A DNA stretch of 64,000 bases from CBDEGU01 sp965238045 (lineage in GTDB: Bacteria > Acidobacteriota > Terriglobia > Bryobacterales > UBA6623): the NCBI GenBank assembly GCA_965238045.1, contig CBDEGU010000010.1:558001-622000 (forward strand), in the 5' to 3' direction. Below are positions 36,043 to 45,553 of this stretch, one piece after another. The position numbers and the translations under genes are program-made. Numbering within the stretch: the first letter of the stretch is position 1; the number at the start of each line of letters is the position of its first letter. The notes beneath the pieces were generated by a model. That model was given only the letters and a program-made list of their open reading frames with translations. It did no database searches and was not told the DNA's origin.

Positions 36043-36372
36043 ATGCTTATGAACTATACGAAGCTACTTCTCACTACCACGGCGCTGCTGGCGCTGGCCA
36101 TCGGGGCCATGGCCTCGGAGACGATGCGGCTACCCAAGGGAACCGCGACGGGCGAGAGCGGGCCTCACGGCTGTCCAGTATTCGTCGCGGACGTAAAAGT
36201 AGAGGCGGTAAGCAAGCCTCTGGAACAATTGAGCGTCACCGAGCAGGGACGGAAGAGTACTCTCAAGGCTGACGGAGAGACGAAGTTCCGTATCCCCGGC
36301 GTGGATGCGAAGCAAAGCGGACTCGGCGAGGTTCATGCCGGAGATCTCGCAAAAAAGGGGCCCGTCTGCTAA
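36043..36372 (+). CDS. Small secreted protein of unknown function
   Basis: 109 residues. The first 25 (LLLTTTALLALAIGAMA) form a signal peptide. The mature part has VADVKVEAVSKPLEQLSVTE and DGETKFRIPG. The last residues (AKKGPVC) run straight into a kinase-tail relic, so the natural C-terminus may be lost. I recognise no family. Confidence 0.5.
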   Translation: MLMNYTKLLLTTTALLALAIGAMASETMRLPKGTATGESGPHGCPVFVADVKVEAVSKPLEQLSVTEQGRKSTLKADGETKFRIPGVDAKQSGLGEVHAGDLAKKGPVC

Positions 36373-36418
36373 CAGACGTTGATGGAGCGGGCTGAACGGC
36401 GCTTCGCCCCACCTTCTG

Positions 36419-36454
36419 CTGCACTGGCACGAAGAGTTCCGCGACAGCGGGCAA
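36419..36454 (+). pseudogene. Relic of a kinase-PD40 C-terminal tail
   Basis: Reads LHWHEEFRDSGQ, matching NWYEEFRGREKD. There is no stop at the expected place. Confidence 0.35.
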
Positions 36455-36504
36455 CTGGTTTCAGTCGTTGGACACGATGAGGTTCAGAGAGCCAGAATGG
36501 GAAT

Positions 36505-37773
36505 GTGACCCCAGATCCTACTGGCCGGTGTGTTCGAATCGATCCTCGTGACTTCATCAACCCGCCATTCATCGCATGCCCGAAGTGCGGGCAGAGCGAG
36601 TATGGCGTCCTATCGATCTCCGACGACGGCTACTTACGCAGATGCCGCACATGCTGGTTCGCTGCGCGTGCTGATCTGCCTCCTATTCGAAAGAGCTTAA
36701 TCTACCTGGATCAGTTCGCGATCAGTAACCTGATGTTCGCGGACCCGAAAACGGCTGTGGAGCGGGGGCTGAACAAGACCGTCATTCCGTTCTGGCATCT
36801 ACTGTTCGACAAGCTCAAATGCCTGCTGGCTCTACAGCTGGTAGTGTGCCCACAGTCATCAGCACACGACCGCGAGTCGGTTCTGTCACGGCATCACCGC
36901 TCGCTGAAAGGGACCTTCGAAGCTCTGTCGCTCGGCGTGTCTTTCTACGACTTTGAAACGATCAAACGGTTTCAACTCAGTGAGCATTTGCGAAACTGGC
37001 TGCGAGGGCAGCCGGACCGATTCTCCGAAATCGAAGCCCGCAGGGTGCTACACAGGGATCCTCACGTATGGACCGATCGTCTTCTGATTACAGTTAACCT
37101 CGGGCAGATTCCAGGATACCTTGAGGCGGTTAGGGCCGAACGGGAGGCGGCCCACGAAGCACTCAGCGGTGTGTTCCAACGGTGGAAGGAGAATCCCGAT
37201 GTCACCTGGGAGCAATGGTTTGACGAGGAGGCCCTTGTTTATGGGCCATCGGTTCTCAAGGCTTACCTGCGGGACTTGGCGAAGTTTCGCGAGGTCCGCG
37301 AGGGGAGGCGTCCTCTGTCCGAGAATGATGTCTTCCCAACGGAAAGCCAGATACTGGTGACCTCCTTGTTGCAGGAGATCCGAGATGCTGACACCACAGA
37401 GGAACAGGTGATACAGAAACTCCTAGCATTTCTGCGTTCGCCCAGCCTGAAATCCGTGCCGTTCAACCGGATCAGTGCAGCACTATATGCCTCGTTGGCC
37501 AGAAAAGCTCCGCACCAGAACAAGTTGCCTACGAAGGGTTTCTTCACCGATGTGGATGTGATCTCCTGTCTCCTGCCGTACTGCGATGCGATGTTCCTCG
37601 ATGTTGAGTGTTGGAGCTACCTGTCCGAGTTGAAACGGTCCGGGAAACTGTCATACGATGCTCGCGTGTTTTCGCTCCGAACCAAGAACGAGTTCGCTGA
37701 TTACCTTGATGGGCTGTCCGCAAGGGCATCCCTGGAGCACCGTCGCCTCGTCCGTGAGATTTACAACGTGTGA
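36505..37773 (+). CDS. Zinc-ribbon plus PIN-like domain protein, possible nuclease effector
   Basis: 422 residues from GTG. A zinc ribbon is formed by C25, C28, C47 and C50 (CPKCG, CRTC). After a linker comes SLIYLDQFAISNLMF, the form of a PIN-like first strand with acidic D69. A late block FFTDVDVISCLLPYCDAMFL supplies clustered aspartates as in PIN active sites. The middle is helical. There is no signal peptide or partner antitoxin. Lying alone between a kinase relic and an IS91-type element, it could be a defence or toxin nuclease. The PIN assignment is by motif only. Confidence 0.65.
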   Translation: MTPDPTGRCVRIDPRDFINPPFIACPKCGQSEYGVLSISDDGYLRRCRTCWFAARADLPPIRKSLIYLDQFAISNLMFADPKTAVERGLNKTVIPFWHLLFDKLKCLLALQLVVCPQSSAHDRESVLSRHHRSLKGTFEALSLGVSFYDFETIKRFQLSEHLRNWLRGQPDRFSEIEARRVLHRDPHVWTDRLLITVNLGQIPGYLEAVRAEREAAHEALSGVFQRWKENPDVTWEQWFDEEALVYGPSVLKAYLRDLAKFREVREGRRPLSENDVFPTESQILVTSLLQEIRDADTTEEQVIQKLLAFLRSPSLKSVPFNRISAALYASLARKAPHQNKLPTKGFFTDVDVISCLLPYCDAMFLDVECWSYLSELKRSGKLSYDARVFSLRTKNEFADYLDGLSARASLEHRRLVREIYNV

Positions 37774-37879
37774 ATCGTGATGGCTTGTGTATTCTTCCAC
37801 GATGGGAAGTGGTGGGAGGCCTGTGGACCTATCTCCGGGATTCCTGCGTGACCGACTACCCCAGTGTCGTCAGGCCGGA

Positions 37880-37965
37880 TCAGCGTTAAACGAATTAACG
37901 GCGTCACCTTGGAACAGGTGGACTCGCTGCCGATCGTTCGCTGGACCGCTGTCGCCATGGAGAGG
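37880..37965 (+). repeat. Palindromic dispersed repeat, copy 4 of 4
   Basis: CGTTAA-ACGAA-TTAACG at 37884-37900, followed by the conserved GGCGTCACCTTGGAACAGG and GACTCGCTGCCGATCGTTCG. Confidence 0.75.
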
Positions 37966-37977
37966 TCTCGTCGTCGC

Positions 37978-38095
37978 TCAAGACTCCGCTTGTTGAAGCT
38001 CTTCCCAGGTCGTCGGCTTCCAGGCGCGCGCCAACCATTGGGCTTGGTCGATCTGCTAGGGCGCTATCCTGCCGGTGAGACTGTCTTGGGATGCG
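37978..38095 (-). pseudogene. C-terminal relic of a Sel1-like repeat protein
   Basis: Minus strand reads QDSLTGRIAP, a stop, QIDQAQWLARAWKPTTWEEL, QQAES and a stop. It is homologous to 1190-1294, and the following IS91-type element and flank are also shared. Confidence 0.45.
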
Positions 38096-38391
38096 GCCCC
38101 TCTTGCCCCCTGACCACGCTAGAATGTTGGGCGAAAGGGCGTGAACGATAGCTACCGAGAAATAATTTCCCATTGAGCAATCAGGCATGAGAGCCCCCCG
38201 CAATCCGTCGCCGGGCTGGCCCAAATCGAGTCCCCTCAGGCGGCTAGCGAGAATCTTGGCGGATAGCGAGTGCGAACGGTTGTTGGACGAAGCCGCTGGC
38301 GCGGCAGAGGTGAAGGGGAGGCCGGCGAGTGGGGAAGGATTGAAACTTTGTTGAGGTAGAGGAATAATGAGCGACCGAGAGGAGGTCGTTC

Positions 38392-39267
38392 ATGACCAAG
38401 CTACGTCAGAAGATGATCCAAGACCTGCGGCTGCGCAGCTATTCGCCGCAGACGATTCGGAGTTATACCAAGGCCGTCGAGGATCTCGCCCGCTACTTCG
38501 GCAAGTCGCCGGAGCAACTGGGCCCGAAGCAGATTCGCGAGTATCAGCTTGACTTGATCGAGCGGCGTAAGCTGGCCGGTGCGACGTTCGGGGTGCGCAC
38601 GGCGGGGCTGAAGTTCTTCTACAGCCAGACACTCGAGCGACCCTGGGTTGTCGAACGCATCGCACGGCCCAAGGTCCGGCGTCGCCTACCGGTCGTGCTG
38701 AGCCGTGAAGAAGTGACGGCGCTGTTGGACGCCGCGGTGAATCTGAAGCATCGCGCGATCCTCGCGACGCTCTACGGAGCCGGGTTGCGTCTCGACGAAG
38801 TGTTGCAACTCGAAGCGGGGGACATTGACTCGCAGCGGATGGTGATCCTGGTGCGCCGCGGCAAAGGAGAGAAGCCACGCCAGGTGATGTTGTCTCCCAA
38901 GCTACTGGAGTTGCTGCGTCTGTACTGGCGCTGGGCGAAGCCGAACGAGTTGCTGTTTCCCGACCGTATCCACGGCGCCCAGCTGCGGCCCTCGGGGGTA
39001 CGGCAGATCTGCCAAAAGCTTGGTCGCCAGGCAGGCATCCGCAAACCGGTGAGCCCGCACGTGCTGCGGCATTCCTTTGCCACGCACTTGCTGGAAGCGG
39101 GGACGGATCTGCGCACCATCCAGGTCTTGCTGGGGCACGTCAGTCTCAAGACGACGGCGCGCTATCTGCATGTCTCGGAATTGCGCCTGCGCACGACGCA
39201 GAGCCCACTCGAAGCACTCGAGATTCGCGAAGCGCTCACCGACGACGGGGACCGGCGCCGGCGATGA
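38392..39267 (+). CDS. Tyrosine recombinase of IS91-type element (copy 4)
   Basis: 291 residues, with G191 changed to D (LLFPDRIHG) relative to the others. Catalytic residues are intact. Confidence 0.93.
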   Translation: MTKLRQKMIQDLRLRSYSPQTIRSYTKAVEDLARYFGKSPEQLGPKQIREYQLDLIERRKLAGATFGVRTAGLKFFYSQTLERPWVVERIARPKVRRRLPVVLSREEVTALLDAAVNLKHRAILATLYGAGLRLDEVLQLEAGDIDSQRMVILVRRGKGEKPRQVMLSPKLLELLRLYWRWAKPNELLFPDRIHGAQLRPSGVRQICQKLGRQAGIRKPVSPHVLRHSFATHLLEAGTDLRTIQVLLGHVSLKTTARYLHVSELRLRTTQSPLEALEIREALTDDGDRRRR

Positions 39268-40469
39268 GCCGGCATCGGCTGGAAGTGGCCGATGTCATTC
39301 GCCAACACGAAGGGGAGTTGCTCGAGCGCTGGGGACACCGCCTCTCCGCTCGTCAACGCAAGGCCCTTCGCGACATCGGTTCGTGTCGCAGCGCCGCCCA
39401 GGGCGCTCACATCGAACAGTGCGATTCTTGCTCGCAGGAACGGATCGCGTACAACTCGTGCTCGAACCGGCACTGTCCGAAGTGCCAGTCGGCGGCGCGT
39501 GACCGCTGGCTGGGGGCACGGGCGCAGGAACTACTTCCGGTGCACTACTGCCATGTTGTGTTCACCGTGCCAGGGGCCCTGGCAATGTTGGCCCTCCAGA
39601 ATCAGCGACTCTTCTACCGTCTGCTGTTCGAGGCGGCCTCTCAAAGCTTGCAACAACTCGCTCGCGACCCCAAGCGTTTGGGCGCCCAGATCGGCTTCTT
39701 CGCCGTATTGCATACCTGGAACCAGATACTGCTGCCTCATCCGCACCTGCACTGCGTCGTGCCGGCGGGAGGGATGGCGCTCGACGGCAGCCGATGGATC
39801 CGCTGCCGCAAGAAGTTTTTCCTGCCCGTACGGCCTCTGAGCCGCTTGTTTCGCGGCAAGCTCTTAGACGGTTTGCGGCGGGCGTTCGAACACGGCGAGC
39901 TGGAACTCGACCGGCAGCTGGCCCCGCTGACGAAGCCCGAACGTTTTCACTCTTGGCTGCGAAAACTGAGAACAACCGAGTGGGTGGTCTACGTCAAGCC
40001 GCCCATGGCCGGACCCGAACAGGTGCTCAAGTATCTGGCTCGTTATACCCATCGCGTCGCCATCTCTAACGGTCGCTTGCGCTCGCTCCATGACGGCCGC
40101 CTGCGCTTGCGTTTTCGCAACGCCAAGAACAACCACCGCATCGAGACGATGACGCTCGACGCGGTCGAGTTTTTGCGGCGCTTCTTGCTGCATGTGCTGC
40201 CGCGTGGCTTCGTCAAGATCCGCTACTACGGTTTCTTGGCTCATCGCAGACGCGCGGTGGGCTTGGCCCGCTGCCGGGAACTCCTCCAGGCGTCCGCGAC
40301 GAGGGAAGTTTCCCCTGCCTTGTTGAGCAAGGAGCAACGGCAAGCTGTGGAGCGCCGCTGCCCGCTCTGCCGCGAGGGAAGGCTGCGCGTGGTCGCATGG
40401 CTCTCGGCGCTGGAACTGGCGCTGCGCGCCGGGGCCATGGCCCTGCCCGAGGCTATCGACTCCTCATGA
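39264..40469 (+). CDS. IS91-family HUH (Y2) transposase (copy 4)
   Basis: 401 residues, apparently identical in protein to copy 1, with zinc, HUH and Y2 motifs intact. Confidence 0.94.
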   Translation: MSRHRLEVADVIRQHEGELLERWGHRLSARQRKALRDIGSCRSAAQGAHIEQCDSCSQERIAYNSCSNRHCPKCQSAARDRWLGARAQELLPVHYCHVVFTVPGALAMLALQNQRLFYRLLFEAASQSLQQLARDPKRLGAQIGFFAVLHTWNQILLPHPHLHCVVPAGGMALDGSRWIRCRKKFFLPVRPLSRLFRGKLLDGLRRAFEHGELELDRQLAPLTKPERFHSWLRKLRTTEWVVYVKPPMAGPEQVLKYLARYTHRVAISNGRLRSLHDGRLRLRFRNAKNNHRIETMTLDAVEFLRRFLLHVLPRGFVKIRYYGFLAHRRRAVGLARCRELLQASATREVSPALLSKEQRQAVERRCPLCREGRLRVVAWLSALELALRAGAMALPEAIDSS

Positions 40470-40808
40470 CCCCTCACCGTCTCTTCGCCAACGCAACGCT
40501 GCGACGCGCCGTCGCCAGGGGGTGCTTCGCACTCCTGCGCCTGGGTCTTTCCGCGGAGCTGATTCGCCCGCCTGCGAGGACTTCGCGGCTTCCATACATC
40601 AAAGCAATCCGGGCGATCCAAGCCACGTTCTACTCCCGAAAGGTCCTACTCCTCCTGCCCAACGACCAAGCCAATCCCTACAATCCACATAGCCGGGCCT
40701 GAGCTCGGCTTCCTCCAACAACCCCTATCGACAATGCGGCGGCCCACCTTGCCACCGCCTCTCTCCACCCCCCTTCGCCCGCCGCACGGTCGATACGGTC
40801 CTAAGGTG

Positions 40809-40838
40809 TTACCACCATCTATCCTGCTGCGGTACAAT
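40809..40838 (+). promoter_or_regulatory. Hybrid promoter of the kinase gene
   Basis: TTACCA begins with the last TT of the IS91-type element. After 18 bp comes TACAAT, then 22 bases to the kinase ATG. Confidence 0.5.
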
Positions 40839-40860
40839 TCCCTCAGGCTCGGTCGGGGCT

Positions 40861-42033
40861 ATGATTGGCCAAACTATTTCGCACTACAAGATCACCGAGA
40901 AACTCGGCGAGGGCGGCATGGGTGTCGTCTACAAGGCTGAAGACACCAAGCTCAAGCGGCCGGTGGCGCTGAAGTTTCTTTCGCCTCATCTGCTCAGTGA
41001 TGCGGACGCCAAGGCGCGCTTCATCCGCGAAGCCCAGGCGGCCGCCGCGCTGAATCACCCCAATATCTGCACGGTTCACGAGATTGATGAAGCCAACGGC
41101 CGAACCTTCATCGCCATGGCCTTCGTCGAGGGCGACAGCATCGATACGCGGATCGCGGCCGGGCCGCTGAAGCTCGATCTGGCGCTCGACATTGCTATCC
41201 AGGCGGCGAAAGGGCTCCAGGCCGCCCACGGCAAGAAGATTGTTCATCGCGACATCAAACCGGCCAACCTGATGATCGGTCCTGATGGCCTGGTCACGAT
41301 CATGGACTTCGGACTGGCGCAGTTGGCGGACCGCTCGAAACTCACCCGTCTGGACGAAACGCTGGGCACGGTCACCTACATGTCGCCCGAGCAGACCCAC
41401 GGCATGAAACTCGACCACCGCACCGATATCTGGTCGCTGGGCGTGGTGCTCTACGAGATGGTGACCGGACAGCGGGCCTTCCAAGGGCATTACGACCAGG
41501 CGATCGTCTACTCGATCACGAGCGAAGAGCCCGAGCCCATGACGGCCCTGCGCACGGCCGTTCCGATGGAGCTGGAACGGATCACCAGCAAGTGTTTGGT
41601 GAAGGATCGCGAGAAACGCTACCAGCACAGCGACGAGTTGCTGCTCGACCTGGAGACACTCAAGAAGAAACTGGAGTCGGGCAAATCGACCATTTTGCGA
41701 ACGAGCCCGGTCGCAAGTGCCGGAGCGCCGCATAGCGCGCCCGGCGCGGCGGGGCCGGTCGCGGGCACTCAGGTACAGCAGGCAGTATCCCAGCAGGAAC
41801 CGGCGGAAGCCTCCGAGCACCCGCTGGTAAAGTATCGGGTGATCGAAAACTTAGAGGAAGCCGATGACAGCGTTCTCTATCGCGCCGAGGACACTCAGCT
41901 TAAGCGTTTAGTTGAGGTGCGGGTTGTGCCGCAGTCCTCGGCCCAGCGGATTGCGCGCGTGCAACGGCACCAGCAAGCGGCGCTACTTGGGATCGCGGCG
42001 CTAGGCGTTCTTCTCGCCCTGATTTTCGCCTTT
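40861..42033 (+). pseudogene. Serine/threonine kinase-PD40 gene, N-terminal part
   Basis: Complete Pkn2-type kinase domain: GEGGMGVVYKAE (glycine loop), ALKF lysine, IVHRDIKPANLM (catalytic loop), MDFGLAQ and a TYMSPEQ activation-segment end. A linker leads to a second, degenerate N-lobe-like stretch (YRVIENLEEADDSVLYRAED, about 322-345) and a membrane segment (AALLGIAALGVLLALIFAF). IS1595 copy C enters directly after the membrane segment, duplicating TCGCCTTT. The kinase domain could still be made, as a membrane-tethered form ending in IS sequence. The outer PD40 sensor is split off. Confidence 0.85.
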
Positions 42034-42932
42034 GATGGGTATTCACTTGACTCAGGTGACCACAAGATGTAGGATCTTGGGAAATGGAAGATTATCCGCG
42101 GAATCTGGCCGAGTGCGGGCATCAAGCTTCGGCCACGGCAGGCACAATATTTCAAGACACCCGCAAACCGCTCCAGAGCTGGTTTCGAGCCATGTGGTGG
42201 CTCACCAGCCAGAAGAACGGGGCCAGCGCACTGGGATTGCAACGAGCGTTGGGCCTGGGCAGCTACAAGACGGCCTGGACTTGGTTGCACAAGCTCCGGC
42301 GCGCTATGGTACGGCCCGGACGCGACCGGCTCAGCGGGCGCGTTGAGGTTGACGAGACCTACTTAGGAGCCCTGGAGGAGGGCGTGCGGGGCCGCCAAAC
42401 CGACGCGAAAGCGCTGATTGCAGTAGCGGCCGAGGAAGATGGCGCAGGCATCGGACGAATTCGGATGCGCACGATTCCGAACGCCTCCGGGGACAGCTTG
42501 ATGGCCTTCGTTGGCGAGTCGGTCGAACCCGGCAGCGTGGTCCACACCGACGGTTGGCTGGGTTACGGGCCACTCGAAAGCGACGGCTATCGCCACGAGG
42601 TGAGCTACCTGGACGGGCAACCGGCGCGGGCCTCGGAACTGCTCCCCCGCGTTCATCGCGTGGTGTCGTTGCTGAAGCGCTGGATACTGGGTACGCATCA
42701 AGGAGCCGTCAGCCACGAGCATCTCGACTCCTACCTCGACGAATTCACCTTCCGCTTCAACCGCCGCAAGTCCAGAAGTCGAGGCAAGCTCTTCTACCGC
42801 CTGGTGCAGCAGGCCGTCGCCGTCCAACCGGTGCCCTACAAGTCGCTGGTCGGAGGCACCGCAACACATGCTACGGACAACCACAACATGTAGGGGCTAT
42901 TTCAAAATACCTGAGTCAAGTGAATACCCATC
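42034..42932 (+). mobile_element. IS1595-family element, copy C
   Basis: 899 bp with intact terminal repeats and the 8-bp duplication TCGCCTTT (42026-42033, 42933-42940). It lacks 138 bp of the zinc-ribbon coding region. Confidence 0.92.
42084..42893 (+). CDS. IS1595 transposase with in-frame zinc-ribbon deletion (copy C)
   Basis: 269 residues instead of 315. MEDYPRNLAE joins directly to CGHQASATAG, removing the CPRCG knuckle and about 46 residues. The catalytic ISXO2-like domain is complete. DNA recognition is probably impaired. Confidence 0.8.
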   Translation: MEDYPRNLAECGHQASATAGTIFQDTRKPLQSWFRAMWWLTSQKNGASALGLQRALGLGSYKTAWTWLHKLRRAMVRPGRDRLSGRVEVDETYLGALEEGVRGRQTDAKALIAVAAEEDGAGIGRIRMRTIPNASGDSLMAFVGESVEPGSVVHTDGWLGYGPLESDGYRHEVSYLDGQPARASELLPRVHRVVSLLKRWILGTHQGAVSHEHLDSYLDEFTFRFNRRKSRSRGKLFYRLVQQAVAVQPVPYKSLVGGTATHATDNHNM

Positions 42933-42940
42933 TCGCCTTT

Positions 42941-42999
42941 TTCTGGCTGTCCTCTCCTGGCCCAATTGCCGAACCTCCTTTACGCTTTACGGCGATTCT
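42941..42999 (+). pseudogene. Kinase-PD40 gene, short middle piece
   Basis: Continues the kinase frame with FWLSSPGPIAEPPLRFTAI between the IS1595 and IS21 copies. Confidence 0.7.
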
Positions 43000-43123
43000 T
43001 GAGAACGGCGGAGCGAAACTAGACCATAGAGCGGCGATTCGAAGCCGCTTTTGGGCGGAGTAAAAGTAGACCGCCCGAGTGGTCCAGCGAACATTCCTGT
43101 GGTGTTTGTGGGACACGAGAGGG

Positions 43124-44623
43124 ATGTATCGCGTGGAGCTATACGCTCAAGTACGGCGCAGTGTCTTTGTCGAAGGTCTGAGTGAACGCGAGGCCGCCAA
43201 ACGGTTTGACTTGGCGCGAGGGACGGTGCGCAAGATGTTGCGCTACGCCACTCCACCAGGCTATCGGCGGCGCCAACCAGCGAGGAGACCGAAGCTGGAT
43301 CCCTTCGCCGGAATCGTCGATCAGCTCCTCATCGACGATCAGGAACGCCTGAAGAAGCAACGCCACACTGCGAAACGCATCTTCGACCGCTTGCGCGACG
43401 AGTACGATTTCACCGGCGGCTATACGATCGTCAAGGATTACGTTCGCGACAAGAAGCTGGGCGGGCAAGAGATGTTCGTGCCGCTGGTGCATCCGCCGGG
43501 CGATGCCCAGGCCGACTTCGGCGAAGCACTGGTGGTCATTGACGGCGTACAGCGCAAGGCGCACTACTTGGTTGTCGATCTGCCGCACAGCGATGACGCT
43601 TTCGTAAAAGCTTTCCCCGCCGAGACGACGGAAGCCTTTTGCGAAGGGCACAACGCAGCGTTCCGGTACTTCGGCGGCGTGCCACGCAGCATCCTCTACG
43701 ACAACACGACCTTGGCGGTGGCGAGGATCCTGGGCGACGGCAGGCGCAAGCGGACCAGGGTGTTCAGCGAGTTGCAGTCGCACTATTTATTCGCCGATCG
43801 TTTCGGGCGGCCGGGCAAGGGCAACGACAAAGGAAAGGTGGAAGGGCTGGTCGGTTATGCACGGCGGAATTTCATGGTGCCGATCCCGAGGTTTCCAAGC
43901 TGGGAAGCGTTCAACCAGAAGCTCGAAGCCCAGTGCCTCAACAATCGTGAGCGGCGCTTGCGGCGGCATACCGAAACGATTGATGAACGTTGCGAGCGTG
44001 ACCGCCAAGCATTGCTGCCCTTGCCGCCCACGCCCTATGACGCCTGCGACAAACGCACCACGCGGGTTACATCGCTGTCATTGGTGCGCTATCGCACCAA
44101 CGACTACTCGGTACCCACACGCTACGGACATCGCCAGGTGTTGCTGAAAGGCTACGTCGATGAAATCGTGATCTGTTGTGGCAGTGAAGAGATCGCGCGC
44201 CACCGGCGCAGTTACGAACGCGAAGAGTTGATCTTCGATCCGCTGCATTACCTGGCGCTGCTGGAACGCAAGACCAACGCGCTCGATCAAGCGGCCCCAC
44301 TGGCGGGCTGGGAACTGCCCGAACAGTTCGCGTGCTTGAGACGTTTACTCGAAGCGCGGTTGGGCAAGGAGGGCAAGCGCGAGTACGTGCAGGTATTGCG
44401 ATTGCTGGAGGACTTCCGATTCGAGCACGTTGCCGCGGCGGTGCGCCAAGCCTGCGAGTTGGGAGCGATCGGCTTGGATGCTGTCAGGCACTTGGTGCTG
44501 TGCCGCATCGAGCAACGGCCGCCGCGCTTGGACCTGACGAAGTATCCGCATCTGCCGGCAGCCCAAGTGGAGCAAACCTCCGCCGCGGACTATCTGGCGC
44601 TGCTGGCGCAAGGAGGGGGATGA
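43124..44623 (+). CDS. istA: IS21 transposase IstA (copy 2)
   Basis: 499 residues, one visible change from copy 1 (GKEGKREY for GKPGKREY). HTH and DDE residues are intact. Confidence 0.93.
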   Translation: MYRVELYAQVRRSVFVEGLSEREAAKRFDLARGTVRKMLRYATPPGYRRRQPARRPKLDPFAGIVDQLLIDDQERLKKQRHTAKRIFDRLRDEYDFTGGYTIVKDYVRDKKLGGQEMFVPLVHPPGDAQADFGEALVVIDGVQRKAHYLVVDLPHSDDAFVKAFPAETTEAFCEGHNAAFRYFGGVPRSILYDNTTLAVARILGDGRRKRTRVFSELQSHYLFADRFGRPGKGNDKGKVEGLVGYARRNFMVPIPRFPSWEAFNQKLEAQCLNNRERRLRRHTETIDERCERDRQALLPLPPTPYDACDKRTTRVTSLSLVRYRTNDYSVPTRYGHRQVLLKGYVDEIVICCGSEEIARHRRSYEREELIFDPLHYLALLERKTNALDQAAPLAGWELPEQFACLRRLLEARLGKEGKREYVQVLRLLEDFRFEHVAAAVRQACELGAIGLDAVRHLVLCRIEQRPPRLDLTKYPHLPAAQVEQTSAADYLALLAQGGG

Positions 44624-45384
44624 TGGCGAGATCGAAACTTCTGCTCGAAGCGCATTTGAAAGCGTTGCGGCTGCCCACCTTCCTGCGAGAGTACGACAAG
44701 CTGGCGCGGCAATGCGCCGCCGAGAGCCTGGACTCGAGGAGCTTCCTGCAACAACTCTGCGAACTGGAACTGCTCGACCGTGAACAGCGGGCCGCCGAGC
44801 GTCGCATCAAGGCCGCGAAGTTTCCCGTGACCAAGAGTCTGGACACTTTCGACTTCCTGTCCCTGCCGGCGTTGAACAAGAAGCTGGTGTTGGAACTGGC
44901 GCGCTGCGAGTTCATCGACCGCCGCGAAAACGTGCTGGCACTGGGTAATTCCGGCACGGGCAAGACGCACATCGGCTTGGCGTTGGGACTGGCGGCTTGT
45001 CAGCGCGGCTATCGAACACGCTTCACAACAGCGGCGGCACTGGTCAATGAGCTGCTCGAAGCCCGAGATGAACGGCGCTTGCTGCGGTGTCAAAAGCAGT
45101 TGGCCAAGCAGGATCTGCTGATCGTCGATGAACTGGGCTACGTGCCGTTGTCGAAGACCGGAGCGGAGTTATTGTTCGAAGTGTTTTCCCAGCGCTATGA
45201 ACAGGGTTCGACGCTGGTCACCTCAAACCTGCCGTTCAACGAATGGACAGAGGTCTTTGGCTCCGAGCGGCTGACGGGCGCCTTGCTGGATCGGCTCACG
45301 CACCACGTTCATATTCTGGAGATGAACGGCGAAAGCTTCCGCCTCACCCAGAGCAAGAAGAAGCGGGCTCACTCTTCGGACTGA
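44620..45384 (+). CDS. istB: IS21 helper ATPase IstB (copy 2)
   Basis: 254 residues, apparently identical to copy 1, with Walker motifs intact and ATGA overlap with istA. Confidence 0.93.
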   Translation: MMARSKLLLEAHLKALRLPTFLREYDKLARQCAAESLDSRSFLQQLCELELLDREQRAAERRIKAAKFPVTKSLDTFDFLSLPALNKKLVLELARCEFIDRRENVLALGNSGTGKTHIGLALGLAACQRGYRTRFTTAAALVNELLEARDERRLLRCQKQLAKQDLLIVDELGYVPLSKTGAELLFEVFSQRYEQGSTLVTSNLPFNEWTEVFGSERLTGALLDRLTHHVHILEMNGESFRLTQSKKKRAHSSD

Positions 45385-45553
45385 CCCACCGGCCGCTCGC
45401 ACGGTTTTCGTGAGACGGCTTCCACTACGCCTGGGCCGCCCTAAAGGGCGACCTCAGGCTCCGTTCCAGCCGTCCCACGAAAACCGCTAGCCCTTCACCA
45501 ACTGGTCTACTTTTGCTCCGCCGAAGTGGTCCAATTTTACTCCGCCCTTGACA

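Larger units (their letters stand above)
38280..40810 (+). mobile_element. IS91-type element with tyrosine recombinase, copy 4
   Basis: 2531 bp, the sister of copy 1: the same subtype and more than 400 bp of related left flank including a Sel1-like relic. Its right end forms the -35 region of the kinase gene at 40861. Confidence 0.88.
43000..45553 (+). mobile_element. IS21-family element, copy 2
   Basis: 2554 bp, near-identical to and inverted relative to 26087-28640, bounded by TGAGAACGGCGGAG and CTCCGCCCTTGACA. The flanks (TTCT and GCGG) do not match, so no target duplication remains. Confidence 0.9.

Noticed and set aside
26083..43003. Past inversion between the two inverted IS21 copies
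   Set aside because: Copy 1 retains matching GGTG on both sides and its host gene joins in frame across it, so an inversion through it has not occurred.
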